In this document: positions 28,567 through 37,218 of the stretch, piece after piece | Position numbering within the stretch: position 1 is the first letter of the stretch | Layout of the letters: the number at the start of each line of letters is the position of its first letter | NCBI RefSeq assembly: GCF_000818195.1 | Contig: NZ_JTHL01000002.1 | Span: 103,348 to 144,508 of the forward strand | Direction: 5' to 3' | DNA: 41,161 bases | Source of the DNA: Streptomyces sp. 150FB | GTDB taxonomy: Bacteria; Actinomycetota; Actinomycetes; Streptomycetales; Streptomycetaceae | Made by a program: the position numbers and the translations under genes | The notes under the pieces: generated by a model | The model's input: only the letters and a program-made list of their open reading frames with translations | Databases searched by the model: none | What the model was told of the DNA's origin: nothing

Positions 28567-31276
28567 GGTGGGCGCGCCGGGTGGTGACCAGGGCGCGCCA
28601 GCGGTCGCGGGTTTCCTGTTCGCTGTCGAGCCATCGTGCTGGTGAGGGGGCGGGGAGGGTGAGGCCGGCCATGAAGTGGGTGATGTCGGCGTAGTAGGCG
28701 TAGTCGCCGGTGTGGATGCGTTCGCGGAGGCGGGCGATGGTCCCGGCGAGTGCGGCGCGGTCGCCGGTGACGGCGTGGTGGAAGCACAGGGCGAGGTCGA
28801 GGGTTGCTTCCGCGGAGGTCAGGCCGGCGACGTTGATGTCGGAGCGCAGCAGGCGTGCGCGGTCTTCGACGTTCCGGTCGGTTCCGGCGTCGCGTACGAG
28901 GGCGGCGATCTGGGTGGTCAGGGTGGTGGCGCGCAGGTCGAGTCCGGACAGCAGCTGCTGGGCGAGGTCGAGTTCGGCGTCGGCTTGTTCGGGGTCGGTG
29001 AAGGCGAGGACGAAGGCGCGCTGGGCCTGGGCGGTGGCCTGTTCGCCGGCGATGCCGTGCTCTTCGGCTTCCGCGCGAGCGTTCTGGTAGGCGGCGGCCG
29101 CGCGGGTCATCTCGGCCTGGACCCACCACACATCGCCCGTCACACGGTGGTGGCGGCCTTCCCAGCCGAGGGACTGGGCGGTTTCGAGGGCGGTGGGGAA
29201 GTCTCCGGCGAGCCGGGCCAGATGGGCGAGGCCGCGCCGTGCGGCGGGCGCGAGAGGGCCCCCGCCGTCGGCGACGTACCTCATTCCCCGGTGGGAGGCG
29301 TCGCTGCGTCCGAGGTCGCGTTGGGCTTTGGCCTGGTAGTAGACGGCCATCTGGTGGAGTTCGGCGGGCAGGAGACGGGTGTTGATGACTGCGGTGAGCC
29401 GGTCGGCTGTGCGCTCGCGGTGTTCGTGCTGCCGGCGGGCGAGCGCGCTGAGCGTTTCGACCAGGGCGTCGGCCGGGGTCAGGAGCTCCGTCTCCGCGCT
29501 GCTCGTGCTGCCCGTGCTTTCCGTCAGGGGGGTGTGGTCCGTGGTGGGCCGGGCGGGCGGGGCGAGGGGTTCCCACACGGAGTCGCCGATGTAGGTCCAG
29601 GTGGCGTCGGCGAGCCAGCCGAGGTCCAGGCGGAAGTCCCGGGCGAGGGCCAGGCCCTGGCGCAGGCATCCGATCAGCAGCATCCGTCCCGGCGCGCTGC
29701 TGGTGGCCCACTGCTCCCCGAGTGCGGTGAAGGCACGCTGGGCGGCCTGCTGCCAGTCGTGCGGTGACCAGCGGTCGTCCGTACGGTCGTCGGCGGTACG
29801 GATCGTGGAGCGGATCAGGGCGTGGAGGTGGAAGGGCCACAGCCCGAAGGGGTCCTCCCGTACGAACGGCCGCTCCAGCAGGCGCAGGACCGGTGCGTCC
29901 CGGTCGGTGCCGGCGGCCCGGACGGCGAGGGGGAGGTCGAAGGCGTCCAGGAGGGCGACGGAGCGCAGGACGTGGCGTTCCTCGCGGGTGAGGTCGCTGA
30001 GGGTGCGGGCGATCAGCGCGGGGAAGTCGACGTCGAAGTCCTCGGGTTCCGGGGTGCGGGTGCGGCGGATCTCCAGGAACCGCATCACCGCCAGATCGAG
30101 GTAGAGCGGCAGGCCGTGGGACCGGCCGGCGATGACGGTCCGCACGGGGGCGCCGATCAGGGGCTGTCCCTCGCGGGTGAGGCGGCGGGCGAGGTAGTCC
30201 TCGCAGTCCTCGGGGCTGAAGTCACCGATCAGGACCTGCCGCCCGGCCGTCGCACCGTCACCGGCCTGAGCGGGGCGGGGGCGGGGAAGCGTGGTGGTGT
30301 TCAGGCCGGGCCAGGCCACGGGGCCGGTCCAGTCGAGCTGCCCCTGCAGGCTCGCCTCGGCCCACTGGAGGCGGCTGCGGCCGGTGACGATGAAGAACGC
30401 GTTCGGCATCAGCCACACAACCCGCTGCAGCAGCCGCTCCAGATCCCGGTGCGTACGGTCACCGGTGTCCTCGAAGGTGTCCAGCAGAATCACCGGCACC
30501 ACCCGCTTCGTGGCGGGGAGCTGGGCGAGCTCCCATGCCAGAAGGTGCGGGTAGTAGGAGAGTGCGTCCACGTCAGGCTCGGCCTGGAGGAGATCGGCCA
30601 GACGGGCACAGCCGGCCAGGGCCCGCACGGACTGGCGCCGCTCCCGCAGGGCGCGCACCAGCGAGCCGGTCACTTCCCCGAGGACGGAGCCGACGGTGCC
30701 GGGCAGGAGCAGCGCCTGGGCGAGGTCGGCGAGCGCGGACTGCATCTGCTGCGGCAGTGCCTGCCCGAACCGGGCCCCGAGTCCGCCGCGGCGCAGGTAC
30801 TCCTCCAGCGGCTCGCCGGGGTGCTGGTGCTCCCAGTAGCGGCGCAGTGCGATGTCGAAGGCGGGCAGCGGGCGGTCGAGGCGGGCGAGCGCGAGCCTGA
30901 TCGTGAGCACGACCCGTTCGAAGTCGGTGCCGGCCGACCGGGCGAGGTCGATCCGTACGGGCAGGACCGACGCACCGTGAGGCCAGACGGGTTCGCTCCA
31001 CTGGACGGGGCGCTGCCCGGCGAGGGCGGCCTCCAGGGTGCGGGAGAGCGTCGACTTCCCGATCCCGCCCACCCCGTGGAAGACCAGCAGATTGCGCCGC
31101 GGGGCCTCGAGGTCTTCGACATCGAAGCCGGGCGCCGTGATGTCCCGCATGTGTTCGGTGAGCGCGGCCGCGACCGTCTGCCACTGGCTCTGCCGGTTCG
31201 TGAACGCCTCGTCCCCGCCCAGATGCTGGTCGTTCGAGCTGAACAGCGCCCTCAGATCCCGACCCGCACCCGCCAC
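28556..31276 (-). CDS. STAND-type NTPase with helical repeats (candidate defence protein)
   Basis: 906 residues. Walker A is FHGVGGIGKSTLSRTL (about 67-82), Walker B VVPVILLDTFED, and a sensor-like TGRSRLQW follows. A winged-helix-like region (FPALIARTLSDLTREERHVL) links to a long C-terminal array of TPR-like helices (ALETAQSLGWEGR, AAAYQNARAEAEEHGIAGEQ). This is the build of STAND ATPases, which switch on by oligomerising after sensing a signal; some bacterial ones are antiphage sensors. No effector domain is recognisable at the N-terminus. GTG 31276 has AGGGGG 7 nt upstream. An internal 147-bp piece is duplicated at 25033. Confidence 0.8.
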   Translation of the reverse strand: MAGAGRDLRALFSSNDQHLGGDEAFTNRQSQWQTVAAALTEHMRDITAPGFDVEDLEAPRRNLLVFHGVGGIGKSTLSRTLEAALAGQRPVQWSEPVWPHGASVLPVRIDLARSAGTDFERVVLTIRLALARLDRPLPAFDIALRRYWEHQHPGEPLEEYLRRGGLGARFGQALPQQMQSALADLAQALLLPGTVGSVLGEVTGSLVRALRERRQSVRALAGCARLADLLQAEPDVDALSYYPHLLAWELAQLPATKRVVPVILLDTFEDTGDRTHRDLERLLQRVVWLMPNAFFIVTGRSRLQWAEASLQGQLDWTGPVAWPGLNTTTLPRPRPAQAGDGATAGRQVLIGDFSPEDCEDYLARRLTREGQPLIGAPVRTVIAGRSHGLPLYLDLAVMRFLEIRRTRTPEPEDFDVDFPALIARTLSDLTREERHVLRSVALLDAFDLPLAVRAAGTDRDAPVLRLLERPFVREDPFGLWPFHLHALIRSTIRTADDRTDDRWSPHDWQQAAQRAFTALGEQWATSSAPGRMLLIGCLRQGLALARDFRLDLGWLADATWTYIGDSVWEPLAPPARPTTDHTPLTESTGSTSSAETELLTPADALVETLSALARRQHEHRERTADRLTAVINTRLLPAELHQMAVYYQAKAQRDLGRSDASHRGMRYVADGGGPLAPAARRGLAHLARLAGDFPTALETAQSLGWEGRHHRVTGDVWWVQAEMTRAAAAYQNARAEAEEHGIAGEQATAQAQRAFVLAFTDPEQADAELDLAQQLLSGLDLRATTLTTQIAALVRDAGTDRNVEDRARLLRSDINVAGLTSAEATLDLALCFHHAVTGDRAALAGTIARLRERIHTGDYAYYADITHFMAGLTLPAPSPARWLDSEQETRDRWRALVTTRRAHLTP

Positions 31277-31474
31277 AGCACAACCCCCTGGTGATCACCT
31301 TGGCCCCTCAACCTACGCGCGTCCGGGCACCTTTGGACAAGCCTCCCCGAAAGGATGACGACCCACGGGCGCTTCCCGGCCGCTCCGGTGCTCCATCGCG
31401 GCGGAGGTTGCTTTGCGGGCGGGTTTCCGCGCGGCGGACAATGCCCTTTCGCTCCGACACAGAGGCGGTTCCCC

Positions 31475-31780
31475 ATGCACGACCACCCCGGCACACCCCA
31501 GGCCGGCAACTCCGAGCCCCCGTGCTCCGATGACGGACGGCAGGGGGATGAGCACGACGTGGCACTGCAGAATGTGCGGGCGGTCATGAGCTGGTACCGG
31601 CAGGAGATCTTCCGGGAGCGTCAGTCCGGCGAGGCGAACCGGGCCCGGCTGGAGCAGTTGACGGCCGCCCTGCGGGAATGCGTCGCCGACCAACAGGCGC
31701 TGGAACAGGCCGGGCCCGAGGAAGCCGAGCGGATCACCACCCTCTACAAGACCCGCTACGCCGCACTCACCAAGGAGTAG
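31475..31780 (+). CDS. Small coiled-coil hypothetical protein
   Basis: 101 residues from ATG 31475 with AGAGG upstream. The N-terminus is disordered and Pro/Asp-rich. The rest is one long charged helix (LQNVRAVMSWYRQEIFRERQ, SGEANRARLEQLTAALRECV, DQQALEQAGPEEAERITTLY). It diverges from the STAND gene across 200 bp. It may form dimers. No motif names a function. Confidence 0.6.
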   Translation: MHDHPGTPQAGNSEPPCSDDGRQGDEHDVALQNVRAVMSWYRQEIFRERQSGEANRARLEQLTAALRECVADQQALEQAGPEEAERITTLYKTRYAALTKE

Positions 31781-31905
31781 CCGGCCCGGCGCCGTCTTGC
31801 CTTCTTCGCACCATGGGCCCCTCCCCTTGGTGACGTTGTGCGCCTTGTACGCCCGCTCAGGCCATTGAGCCCAGCCAGAGGGAGCCGAATTGGGCAATTT
31901 AAGTG

Positions 31906-33450
31906 TCATGGAACTGGGGGCAGCCAAGCGGAAGCTAGGACGACCGTCGCAGGGACAGGAGTGCCGACGGCAGTGAGAAGCCCATCGGGAATCAGACCTA
32001 TCGCCTCGCCGAAGTTCACCGTGCCGCCGGAAAACGTCGCCCCGCTGAAGTCCACCGTGCCGCCGGAGAACCTTGCGCCGCTGAAGTCCACGGTGCCGCC
32101 GGAGAATGTCGCGCCGCTGAAGTCCACGGTGCCGCCGGAGAACGTTGCCCCGCTGAAGTACACCGTGCTGCCGGAAAACCTCGCGAGGCGGAAGTCCACC
32201 GTGCCGCCGGAAAACGTCGCGCCGCCGAAGTTCACCGTGCCGCCTGAAAACGTCGTGAGGCGGAAGTTCACCGTGCCGCCGGAGAACCTCGCCCCGCTGA
32301 AGTCCACGGCGCCGCCAGAAAACGTCGCGCCGCTGAAGTACACCGTGCCGCCAGAGAACCTCGCCCCGCTGAAGTCCACGGCGCCGCCAGAGAAACTCGC
32401 GCCGCTGAAGTACACCGTGCCGCCGGAGAACATCGCGCTGCGGAAGTTCACCGTGCCGCCGGAAAACGTCGCGCCGCTGAAGTTCACCGTGCCGCCGGAA
32501 AACGTCGCGAGACGGAAAGTCACCTTGCCGCCAGAGAACATCGCGCCGCCGAAGTCCACCATGCTGCCGGAGTCCGCCGTGCTGCCGGAAAACGTTGCGC
32601 GCACGAAGTACACGGTGCCGCCAGAGAACCTCGCGCCGCTGAAGTCCACGGCGCCGCCGGAAAACGTCGCGCCGCTGAAGTCCACGGCGCCGCCGGAAAA
32701 CGTCGCGCCGCTGAAGTCCACGGCGCCGCCGGAGAACGTCGCCCCGCCGAAGTACACGGTGCCGCCAGAGAAGATCGCATCGCTGAAGTCCATGCTGGCG
32801 TCGATGGTGACGCCGGCGAGGTCGAGGTCGCAGCCCTGCCAGGATCGGTGGGTGCCCTGGGGGCGTCGGTAGTGGTCGCCGATGAGGCGCAGGATGGTGT
32901 GGCGGACCTTGCGGAAGGCGAGGTAGCGGTGGTGTTCCTCTTGTTGAGTGGGGTCGTCACCGGGGTCGGGAGTGAAGGGGAGTTGGAGGTAGGCGCACAG
33001 GACGTCGATGCAGGTCTGGCGCAGGCTGTCGTCGGGGGCGTCGTCGGCGAGGCCGGCGAGGGCGTGGACGCCGCCGAGCCGGACTGCGGGTGAGTCGGAT
33101 CCGAGTTTGTCGACGGCTTGGGAGAAGCGTTCGGTGTGGAGGCGGGTGGCTTCGCGGTGGGCGCCGGCCTCGTCGACGCGCTGGCGACGGTAGGCAACGA
33201 CCAGGGCGACGAGCGCACCGGATCCAGCGACCACCCCGAAGGAGAGTTTCACCAGGTCGAACAGCGTCTTAGCGTCGAGCTTGACGGTGGTGTCGATCTC
33301 GTTGAAGCCGAGCAGCACGACCAGGCCGTAGAAGACGCTGCCCGCGACCAGGACCGCAGCGACGAAGGCGAGGGTCAGGGCCCGGCCGACCCTCCACAAC
33401 CGTAACTCCCGATCATTCGGATCGGATGGTGACCTTCGGTTGGGTGTCAT
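31906..33450 (-). CDS. Membrane-anchored pentapeptide-repeat protein
   Basis: 514 residues. Two N-terminal transmembrane helices (LTLAFVAAVLVAGSVFYGLV near 30-50 and LVKLSFGVVAGSGALVALVV near 67-87) precede a cytoplasmic helical region (AVDKLGSDSPAVRLGGVHAL) typical of Streptomyces pentapeptide proteins. About 250 residues of repeats follow, such as TVDFSGATFSGG and TVYFSGATFSGG. The period is 12 residues (36 bp), with Phe spaced alternately 5 and 7 apart. The fold should be a right-handed beta-helix. The start overlaps the zeta gene stop (ATGA), so it is coupled to the zeta kinase. Its role is unknown; an inhibitor or scaffold of the upstream protein is possible. Confidence 0.8.
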   Translation of the reverse strand: MTPNRRSPSDPNDRELRLWRVGRALTLAFVAAVLVAGSVFYGLVVLLGFNEIDTTVKLDAKTLFDLVKLSFGVVAGSGALVALVVAYRRQRVDEAGAHREATRLHTERFSQAVDKLGSDSPAVRLGGVHALAGLADDAPDDSLRQTCIDVLCAYLQLPFTPDPGDDPTQQEEHHRYLAFRKVRHTILRLIGDHYRRPQGTHRSWQGCDLDLAGVTIDASMDFSDAIFSGGTVYFGGATFSGGAVDFSGATFSGGAVDFSGATFSGGAVDFSGARFSGGTVYFVRATFSGSTADSGSMVDFGGAMFSGGKVTFRLATFSGGTVNFSGATFSGGTVNFRSAMFSGGTVYFSGASFSGGAVDFSGARFSGGTVYFSGATFSGGAVDFSGARFSGGTVNFRLTTFSGGTVNFGGATFSGGTVDFRLARFSGSTVYFSGATFSGGTVDFSGATFSGGTVDFSGARFSGGTVDFSGATFSGGTVNFGEAIGLIPDGLLTAVGTPVPATVVLASAWLPPVP

Positions 33451-35333
33451 GGCGATGAAGACAGGCCTTCGGCGGCAAAGGTTGCATCCGATCCATTGAG
33501 CGGGATGGCTTGCCCGCGTACGAGGGCTCCGTGACCGATGAGTTCCGAGGGCACGCTCGGGGAGATCGGCCGTGGCTGGAGGTGGCCGGGCAGCAGCGGA
33601 AGGGCGAGGGCGGCGATTTCCCTGAGCTCGGCGCGGTACTGCGGCAGGTCGGCCGCCAGCTCCCGGTGCACGGAGAGGAACAGGCCGGCTTCCCGCGAGG
33701 TGTAGGGGCGCCGGCGCTCCAGGGTGAGCGTCAGGGCTGCCCGCGGTGCTCGCTTCCAGCCGTCGGCGGTGCGGTCGTTACGGAAGAGGAGATGGAAGTC
33801 CCTCCGCAGTACCATCAGCGACGCCACCGCCGGCTCCGCTTCCGCACTGCGAACCACGTCGGACAGCGCCCTGTAACACGTGTCGTGACCGGCCTTGGAC
33901 GTGAAACGGCCCGGTACGCCGCCTCTGATGACGTCGGCGTACCGGCGCGCGGTGCCCTGGCGGCTGTCCGCTTCCCGCACTGCCAGCACGACCAACTCGA
34001 TCCGGTAGCCGTCTCGCGCGAACGGACGAGCGCTGCGCCAGAACTCTGCGGCGCTGCCCGGAGCTGCCTCGATCAGAACATCACCGCGGCGTGCCCGGAC
34101 ATACGCTTCCGCTTCAGCCATCCAGGCCCGGTAGTCGGCCCGGATCGCCGCCCCCGCGCCACGCGGGTCCTCGACGAGGAGCTGGTGGTAGTCCGGATGG
34201 TTCACCTTCATGTCGTCCCCGGACAGCCGGGTCACCCCGCGGCCGGTCATCGCCCGCTTCACCACATTGGCGGCCCTCCACTTCCCCGCACCGGGCTGCC
34301 CGAGCACATACGTCACCACCGGCCGCTCCTGGGCGGTGATGGCGCTCAGGTAGGAGGGGGCAATCAGTTCCTCGAACGTCCACCGATGTTCTTCCGCCGA
34401 CAGCCGGTGGTAGTCGACGCCCGGCGGATCCGGCCGGGGCTGAGCCACCCGCCGTACGGGCTCGGCCAGGGCGAAAGCACGCTCGGCATCCCTGCGCACT
34501 GCCAGGCGCCGGTCGTCCTCCACCTCCTCGTGGTGGAGCCGTCGCTCCGCGGCCGCCAGCTCCTCCCGGAACCACGCGGACTGCCGCGCCGTCCACGGCC
34601 GTAACCGGCCGCTGATCACCGCCGTACCCGCGGCCGGCACCCGGCGCCACGCCCCGCCGACCAGCTCGTTGGCATACAGCGGCTCGACGTCCCGGCGCAC
34701 GACGGTGATCCGGTCGGCCAGCCGCTCGGCCTCGATGACGGCCAGGGTCCGGGGCAGCTGCTTCACGCAGCAGTCGTGGTTCTCCCAGGACACATACTGC
34801 CCGTCGCCGGTGAGGAAGCGGTTCAGGATCCCCAACTGGCTCAGCGCCTCCGCCGTGGCCAGGACCACGACTTCGACACGGAAGCCGGCCTCTCGGCTCG
34901 CCACCGCGACCGTACGGAAGGCGTTGGCGTCGTCGAGAGCCGTCTCGATCACCGCGTCGAACCGGTTCTCCCGCACGTACGCCTCGACCGCCGCCTGCCA
35001 GCGCCGCACATCAGGACGGACGGCGATGCCCGCCGTACGCACGTCGCCGGCCAGGAGCCCGGCGTAGTGGGGGTGGGCGGCCTTGTACAAGTCGCCGCCG
35101 ATACGGACCGCGCCGCCACGCCGGTCCAGGACGGCGTGCACAAGGTCCGCGACCCGCGTCTTCCCGCTGCCCGGCTGACCGGCGACGAAGACGACGACCG
35201 GCCAGTCCTGGCGGGCGGCACCCCTCGTCCACACTGGCAGGATCTGCCGTACGAGGACCTCGTGACCCGCCTCCTCGGACAGAACGACCGATACGGCCTC
35301 CTCTCGCACCGCTTCTCCCCCCGGGGCTGTCAC
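33447..35333 (-). CDS. Two-domain zeta-toxin-family kinase
   Basis: 628 residues with two zeta-like P-loop domains in tandem. Domain 1: VVVFVAGQPGSGKTRVADLV (Walker A 52-59) then IGGDLYKAAHPHY. Domain 2: VVTYVLGQPGAGKWRAANVV (Walker A 345-352) then LSGDDMKVNHPDY. Zeta toxins phosphorylate UDP-N-acetylglucosamine. Domain 2 has Trp where the P-loop Ser/Thr should be, so it may bind but not turn over nucleotide. GTG 35333 is chosen because GAGGAG lies 6 nt upstream; longer starts at 35339 and 35366 lack good spacing. No epsilon-type antitoxin is seen upstream. The coupled downstream pentapeptide protein may take that place (inference). Confidence 0.8.
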   Translation of the reverse strand: MTAPGGEAVREEAVSVVLSEEAGHEVLVRQILPVWTRGAARQDWPVVVFVAGQPGSGKTRVADLVHAVLDRRGGAVRIGGDLYKAAHPHYAGLLAGDVRTAGIAVRPDVRRWQAAVEAYVRENRFDAVIETALDDANAFRTVAVASREAGFRVEVVVLATAEALSQLGILNRFLTGDGQYVSWENHDCCVKQLPRTLAVIEAERLADRITVVRRDVEPLYANELVGGAWRRVPAAGTAVISGRLRPWTARQSAWFREELAAAERRLHHEEVEDDRRLAVRRDAERAFALAEPVRRVAQPRPDPPGVDYHRLSAEEHRWTFEELIAPSYLSAITAQERPVVTYVLGQPGAGKWRAANVVKRAMTGRGVTRLSGDDMKVNHPDYHQLLVEDPRGAGAAIRADYRAWMAEAEAYVRARRGDVLIEAAPGSAAEFWRSARPFARDGYRIELVVLAVREADSRQGTARRYADVIRGGVPGRFTSKAGHDTCYRALSDVVRSAEAEPAVASLMVLRRDFHLLFRNDRTADGWKRAPRAALTLTLERRRPYTSREAGLFLSVHRELAADLPQYRAELREIAALALPLLPGHLQPRPISPSVPSELIGHGALVRGQAIPLNGSDATFAAEGLSSSP

Positions 35334-35484
35334 AGGCATCTCCTCACCGGGCGGTATACGGGACACTCACGCGCAGCACGGTTCGATCTTGGCAGGGGGA
35401 AACATAACACCGACGAGCGATCGGAGAGCGTTTGGGGTGCTATTCACGAGCGATCTGGGGATAATGTAGGGAATGGAGGTGAGC

Positions 35485-36111
35485 GTGTCCAACGATGAGA
35501 GCACGCTGTTCAGCGCGGTCGACGTGCTGCTGGAACAGGTCGCGCAGGACCCCCTGCCGGAGCCTGCAGAGCGCAAACGCCTGCGCGAAGCGGCGGGACT
35601 GAGTCAGGACCAGATCGCGAAGGCCCTGAAGGCACGACGGGAGGCAGTAGGCAGCTGGGAAGCCGGCCGCACAGAGCCGCGGCCGCCGAAGCGTGCTGCC
35701 TACGCACGGCTCCTGGAGGGCCTCGCCCTCACGCGAGGCGTCAGGATGCGGACGACTCTCGACGCCCCCGAGGCCCCGGAGGCAGCCGACGTACCGGTGA
35801 CTACCGGGGCCCCCGGCTACCGTGCTGTCCTCGACACCACGGTGGTGACGGCCGACGGCGACGTCGTCCATCTGTCGGTTCCCGCCGGCATCACCGTCAC
35901 GGTCGAGCCTCGGCCCGCCACAGACTCCTACTACACACCGCGTGCCGTGATCGAGACGCTGGCGGAGATGATCAGCGACTCTGCCATCGAAATCACCGAC
36001 CCGGCGATGGGCGCCGGAGCATTCCTCACCGCCGCACTCCTCGCAGCGCAACTGCGCAGCCCGGAAACGATCGAGGCTCTGGCCCGGCGTCTGGACCAGG
36101 TGAGCCCATGA
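35485..36111 (+). CDS. HTH protein with Tap-like N-terminus and isolated adenine-methyltransferase motif I
   Basis: 208 residues from GTG 35485 (GGAGG 5 nt upstream); ATG 35473 is an alternative. Residues 1-85 are an XRE-type HTH very like the N-terminus of Tap at 37754: AERKRLREAAGLSQDQIAKA then RREAVGSWEAGRTEPRPPKR. The C-terminus reads SYYTPRAVIETLAEMI and ITDPAMGAGAFLTAAL, matching the YYTP segment and AdoMet motif I (DPAxGxGxF) of N6-adenine methyltransferases. It ends 25 residues later with no catalytic NPPY motif. It may be a truncated methyltransferase or a subunit needing a partner. Overlaps the next small gene by ATGA. Confidence 0.65.
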   Translation: MSNDESTLFSAVDVLLEQVAQDPLPEPAERKRLREAAGLSQDQIAKALKARREAVGSWEAGRTEPRPPKRAAYARLLEGLALTRGVRMRTTLDAPEAPEAADVPVTTGAPGYRAVLDTTVVTADGDVVHLSVPAGITVTVEPRPATDSYYTPRAVIETLAEMISDSAIEITDPAMGAGAFLTAALLAAQLRSPETIEALARRLDQVSP

Positions 36112-36221
36112 CCGCGAACGCCGTGCCGCACCTTCGGGTCCTGCACGCTTCTGGGGCGGTGCAGGATCTTCCGCGAAAGGCGGCCGAGCAACTGGTGAAC
36201 GAGGTACACGAGCAGAGCTGA
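36108..36221 (+). CDS. 37-aa protein coupled to the HTH/methyltransferase-motif gene
   Basis: The ATG overlaps the upstream stop (ATGA). It reads MTANAVPHLRVLHASGAVQD then LPRKAAEQLVNEVHEQS. Codon use fits real coding. It may be a small partner or the start of a longer gene now cut short. No family known. Confidence 0.45.
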   Translation: MTANAVPHLRVLHASGAVQDLPRKAAEQLVNEVHEQS

Positions 36222-36231
36222 CTCGCCAATA

Positions 36232-36465
36232 TCAGCGAAACCCTGGAGAGTCGCGTTCGTTGCCTCGGTGTGGGCTCCTCGAATGCCCATCGACGCAGCC
36301 CGAGGCGCTGCGCGCAGTGCGCGCGACTCGGGCGGGACAGGTGACCACGACCTGATAGGCGACCCGGCCGCCGATCCGTACGTACATGGCCGGCCCCGTA
36401 CCGCCCGGCCATGCCCACACCTCCGGCCGCTCGCCCTTCTTCGGCCGCCACAGCGGCGCCTGCAC
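36232..36465 (-). pseudogene. Conserved Streptomyces small protein with internal deletion
   Basis: From GTG 36465 the frame reads QAPLWRPKKGERPEVWAWPG then GTGPAMYVRIGGR. It jumps directly to VAYQVVV, then continues as low-complexity Arg/Ser sequence. In the intact family as I remember it, about 20 residues (a WRHAPV...DWADG segment) separate IGG from YQV, and the tail ends WPQPGLR. Both are missing here. Function unknown. It lies just downstream of the kinase gene. Confidence 0.5.
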
Positions 36466-36486
36466 CGGCGTCCCCTGCCGTCGGTG

Positions 36487-37071
36487 TCACCGCGCTCGCG
36501 CCTCGTCGAGCGGTTCCCGCGGTCCGGCCCTCGGCCTCTCGCTCGGCGCGAAGGCGAGCGCGGCCAGGCCAGACACCCGCATCACCTGGTCGACCGTCTC
36601 GTCCAGAGCACTGCTCGCGGAGATCAGGGTCTCGACTCCACCCGGCAGCAGATCCAGCGGCCGATACCACTCACGCAGATGCGCCTCGCCGACCTCACGG
36701 GCGATCGGCTTGGTCGCGTGCCGTTCCAGGGTCTGCTCGAACGGGACGTCGAAGTAGAAGCAGTAGCTGTGCCCGGGGTAGTCGGCGAGGAGTCCGGCAA
36801 GCATGTCGCCGTAATGGGCGACGTACAGGATGCCTTCCAGCACTGCGTGGAAGCCGTGCTCCAGGGCGTAGCGGACGGTGAGGTCGATCAGGCCGACGTT
36901 CGCGCCGCCGAGGATGTCGCGCTCGCGCAGTACGTTGCGCCGCAGGGTGTCCTGGCTGACCACGGCGATGCCGCGTCCGTAGCGCTCGCGCACTGCGGCG
37001 GCGACCGAGCTCTTGCCGGAGGCGCTGTTGCCCCGCAGCACCACGAGACGAGTCTGGGAATTCGTTGTCAC
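36487..37071 (-). CDS. P-loop kinase (AAA/zeta- or chloramphenicol-phosphotransferase-like)
   Basis: 194 residues. Walker A is LVVLRGNSASGKSSVAAAV near 9-27, followed by VVSQDTLRRNVLRERD (the Asp of the acceptor site). YALEHGFHAVLEGILYVAHY and CFYFDVPFEQTLERHATKP (lid arginines) are next. This is the layout of small-molecule kinases such as zeta and chloramphenicol phosphotransferase. GTG 37071 is preferred (GAGG upstream); GTG 37080 is an alternative. The substrate is unknown; it may phosphorylate a nucleotide sugar or drug. It stands alone on the minus strand. Confidence 0.75.
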   Translation of the reverse strand: MTTNSQTRLVVLRGNSASGKSSVAAAVRERYGRGIAVVSQDTLRRNVLRERDILGGANVGLIDLTVRYALEHGFHAVLEGILYVAHYGDMLAGLLADYPGHSYCFYFDVPFEQTLERHATKPIAREVGEAHLREWYRPLDLLPGGVETLISASSALDETVDQVMRVSGLAALAFAPSERPRAGPREPLDEARAR

Positions 37072-37218
37072 CCGCCTCACCGTACCGAGCCGGCCCGTAT
37101 GCGAGGGGATCTCGCGAACCGGACTTCGCTCGGCGGAACCGGGGAGCGCCGGGCCGTGGGTAAGCCACCCTTGGACGGGGCTTGCCCACCCCGGCGGTGC
37201 GCGTTGAGATGGGGCTGG

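Noticed and set aside
29822..31294. 490-codon plus-strand frame opposite the STAND gene
   Set aside because: Glu/Gly/Arg-rich shadow; the minus strand holds Walker motifs and repeats.
31990..32790. Regular ~36-bp repeats resembling a CRISPR array in period
   Set aside because: Units are contiguous, diverge gradually and encode the repeats of a pentapeptide-type protein in an open frame; there are no spacers and no cas genes.
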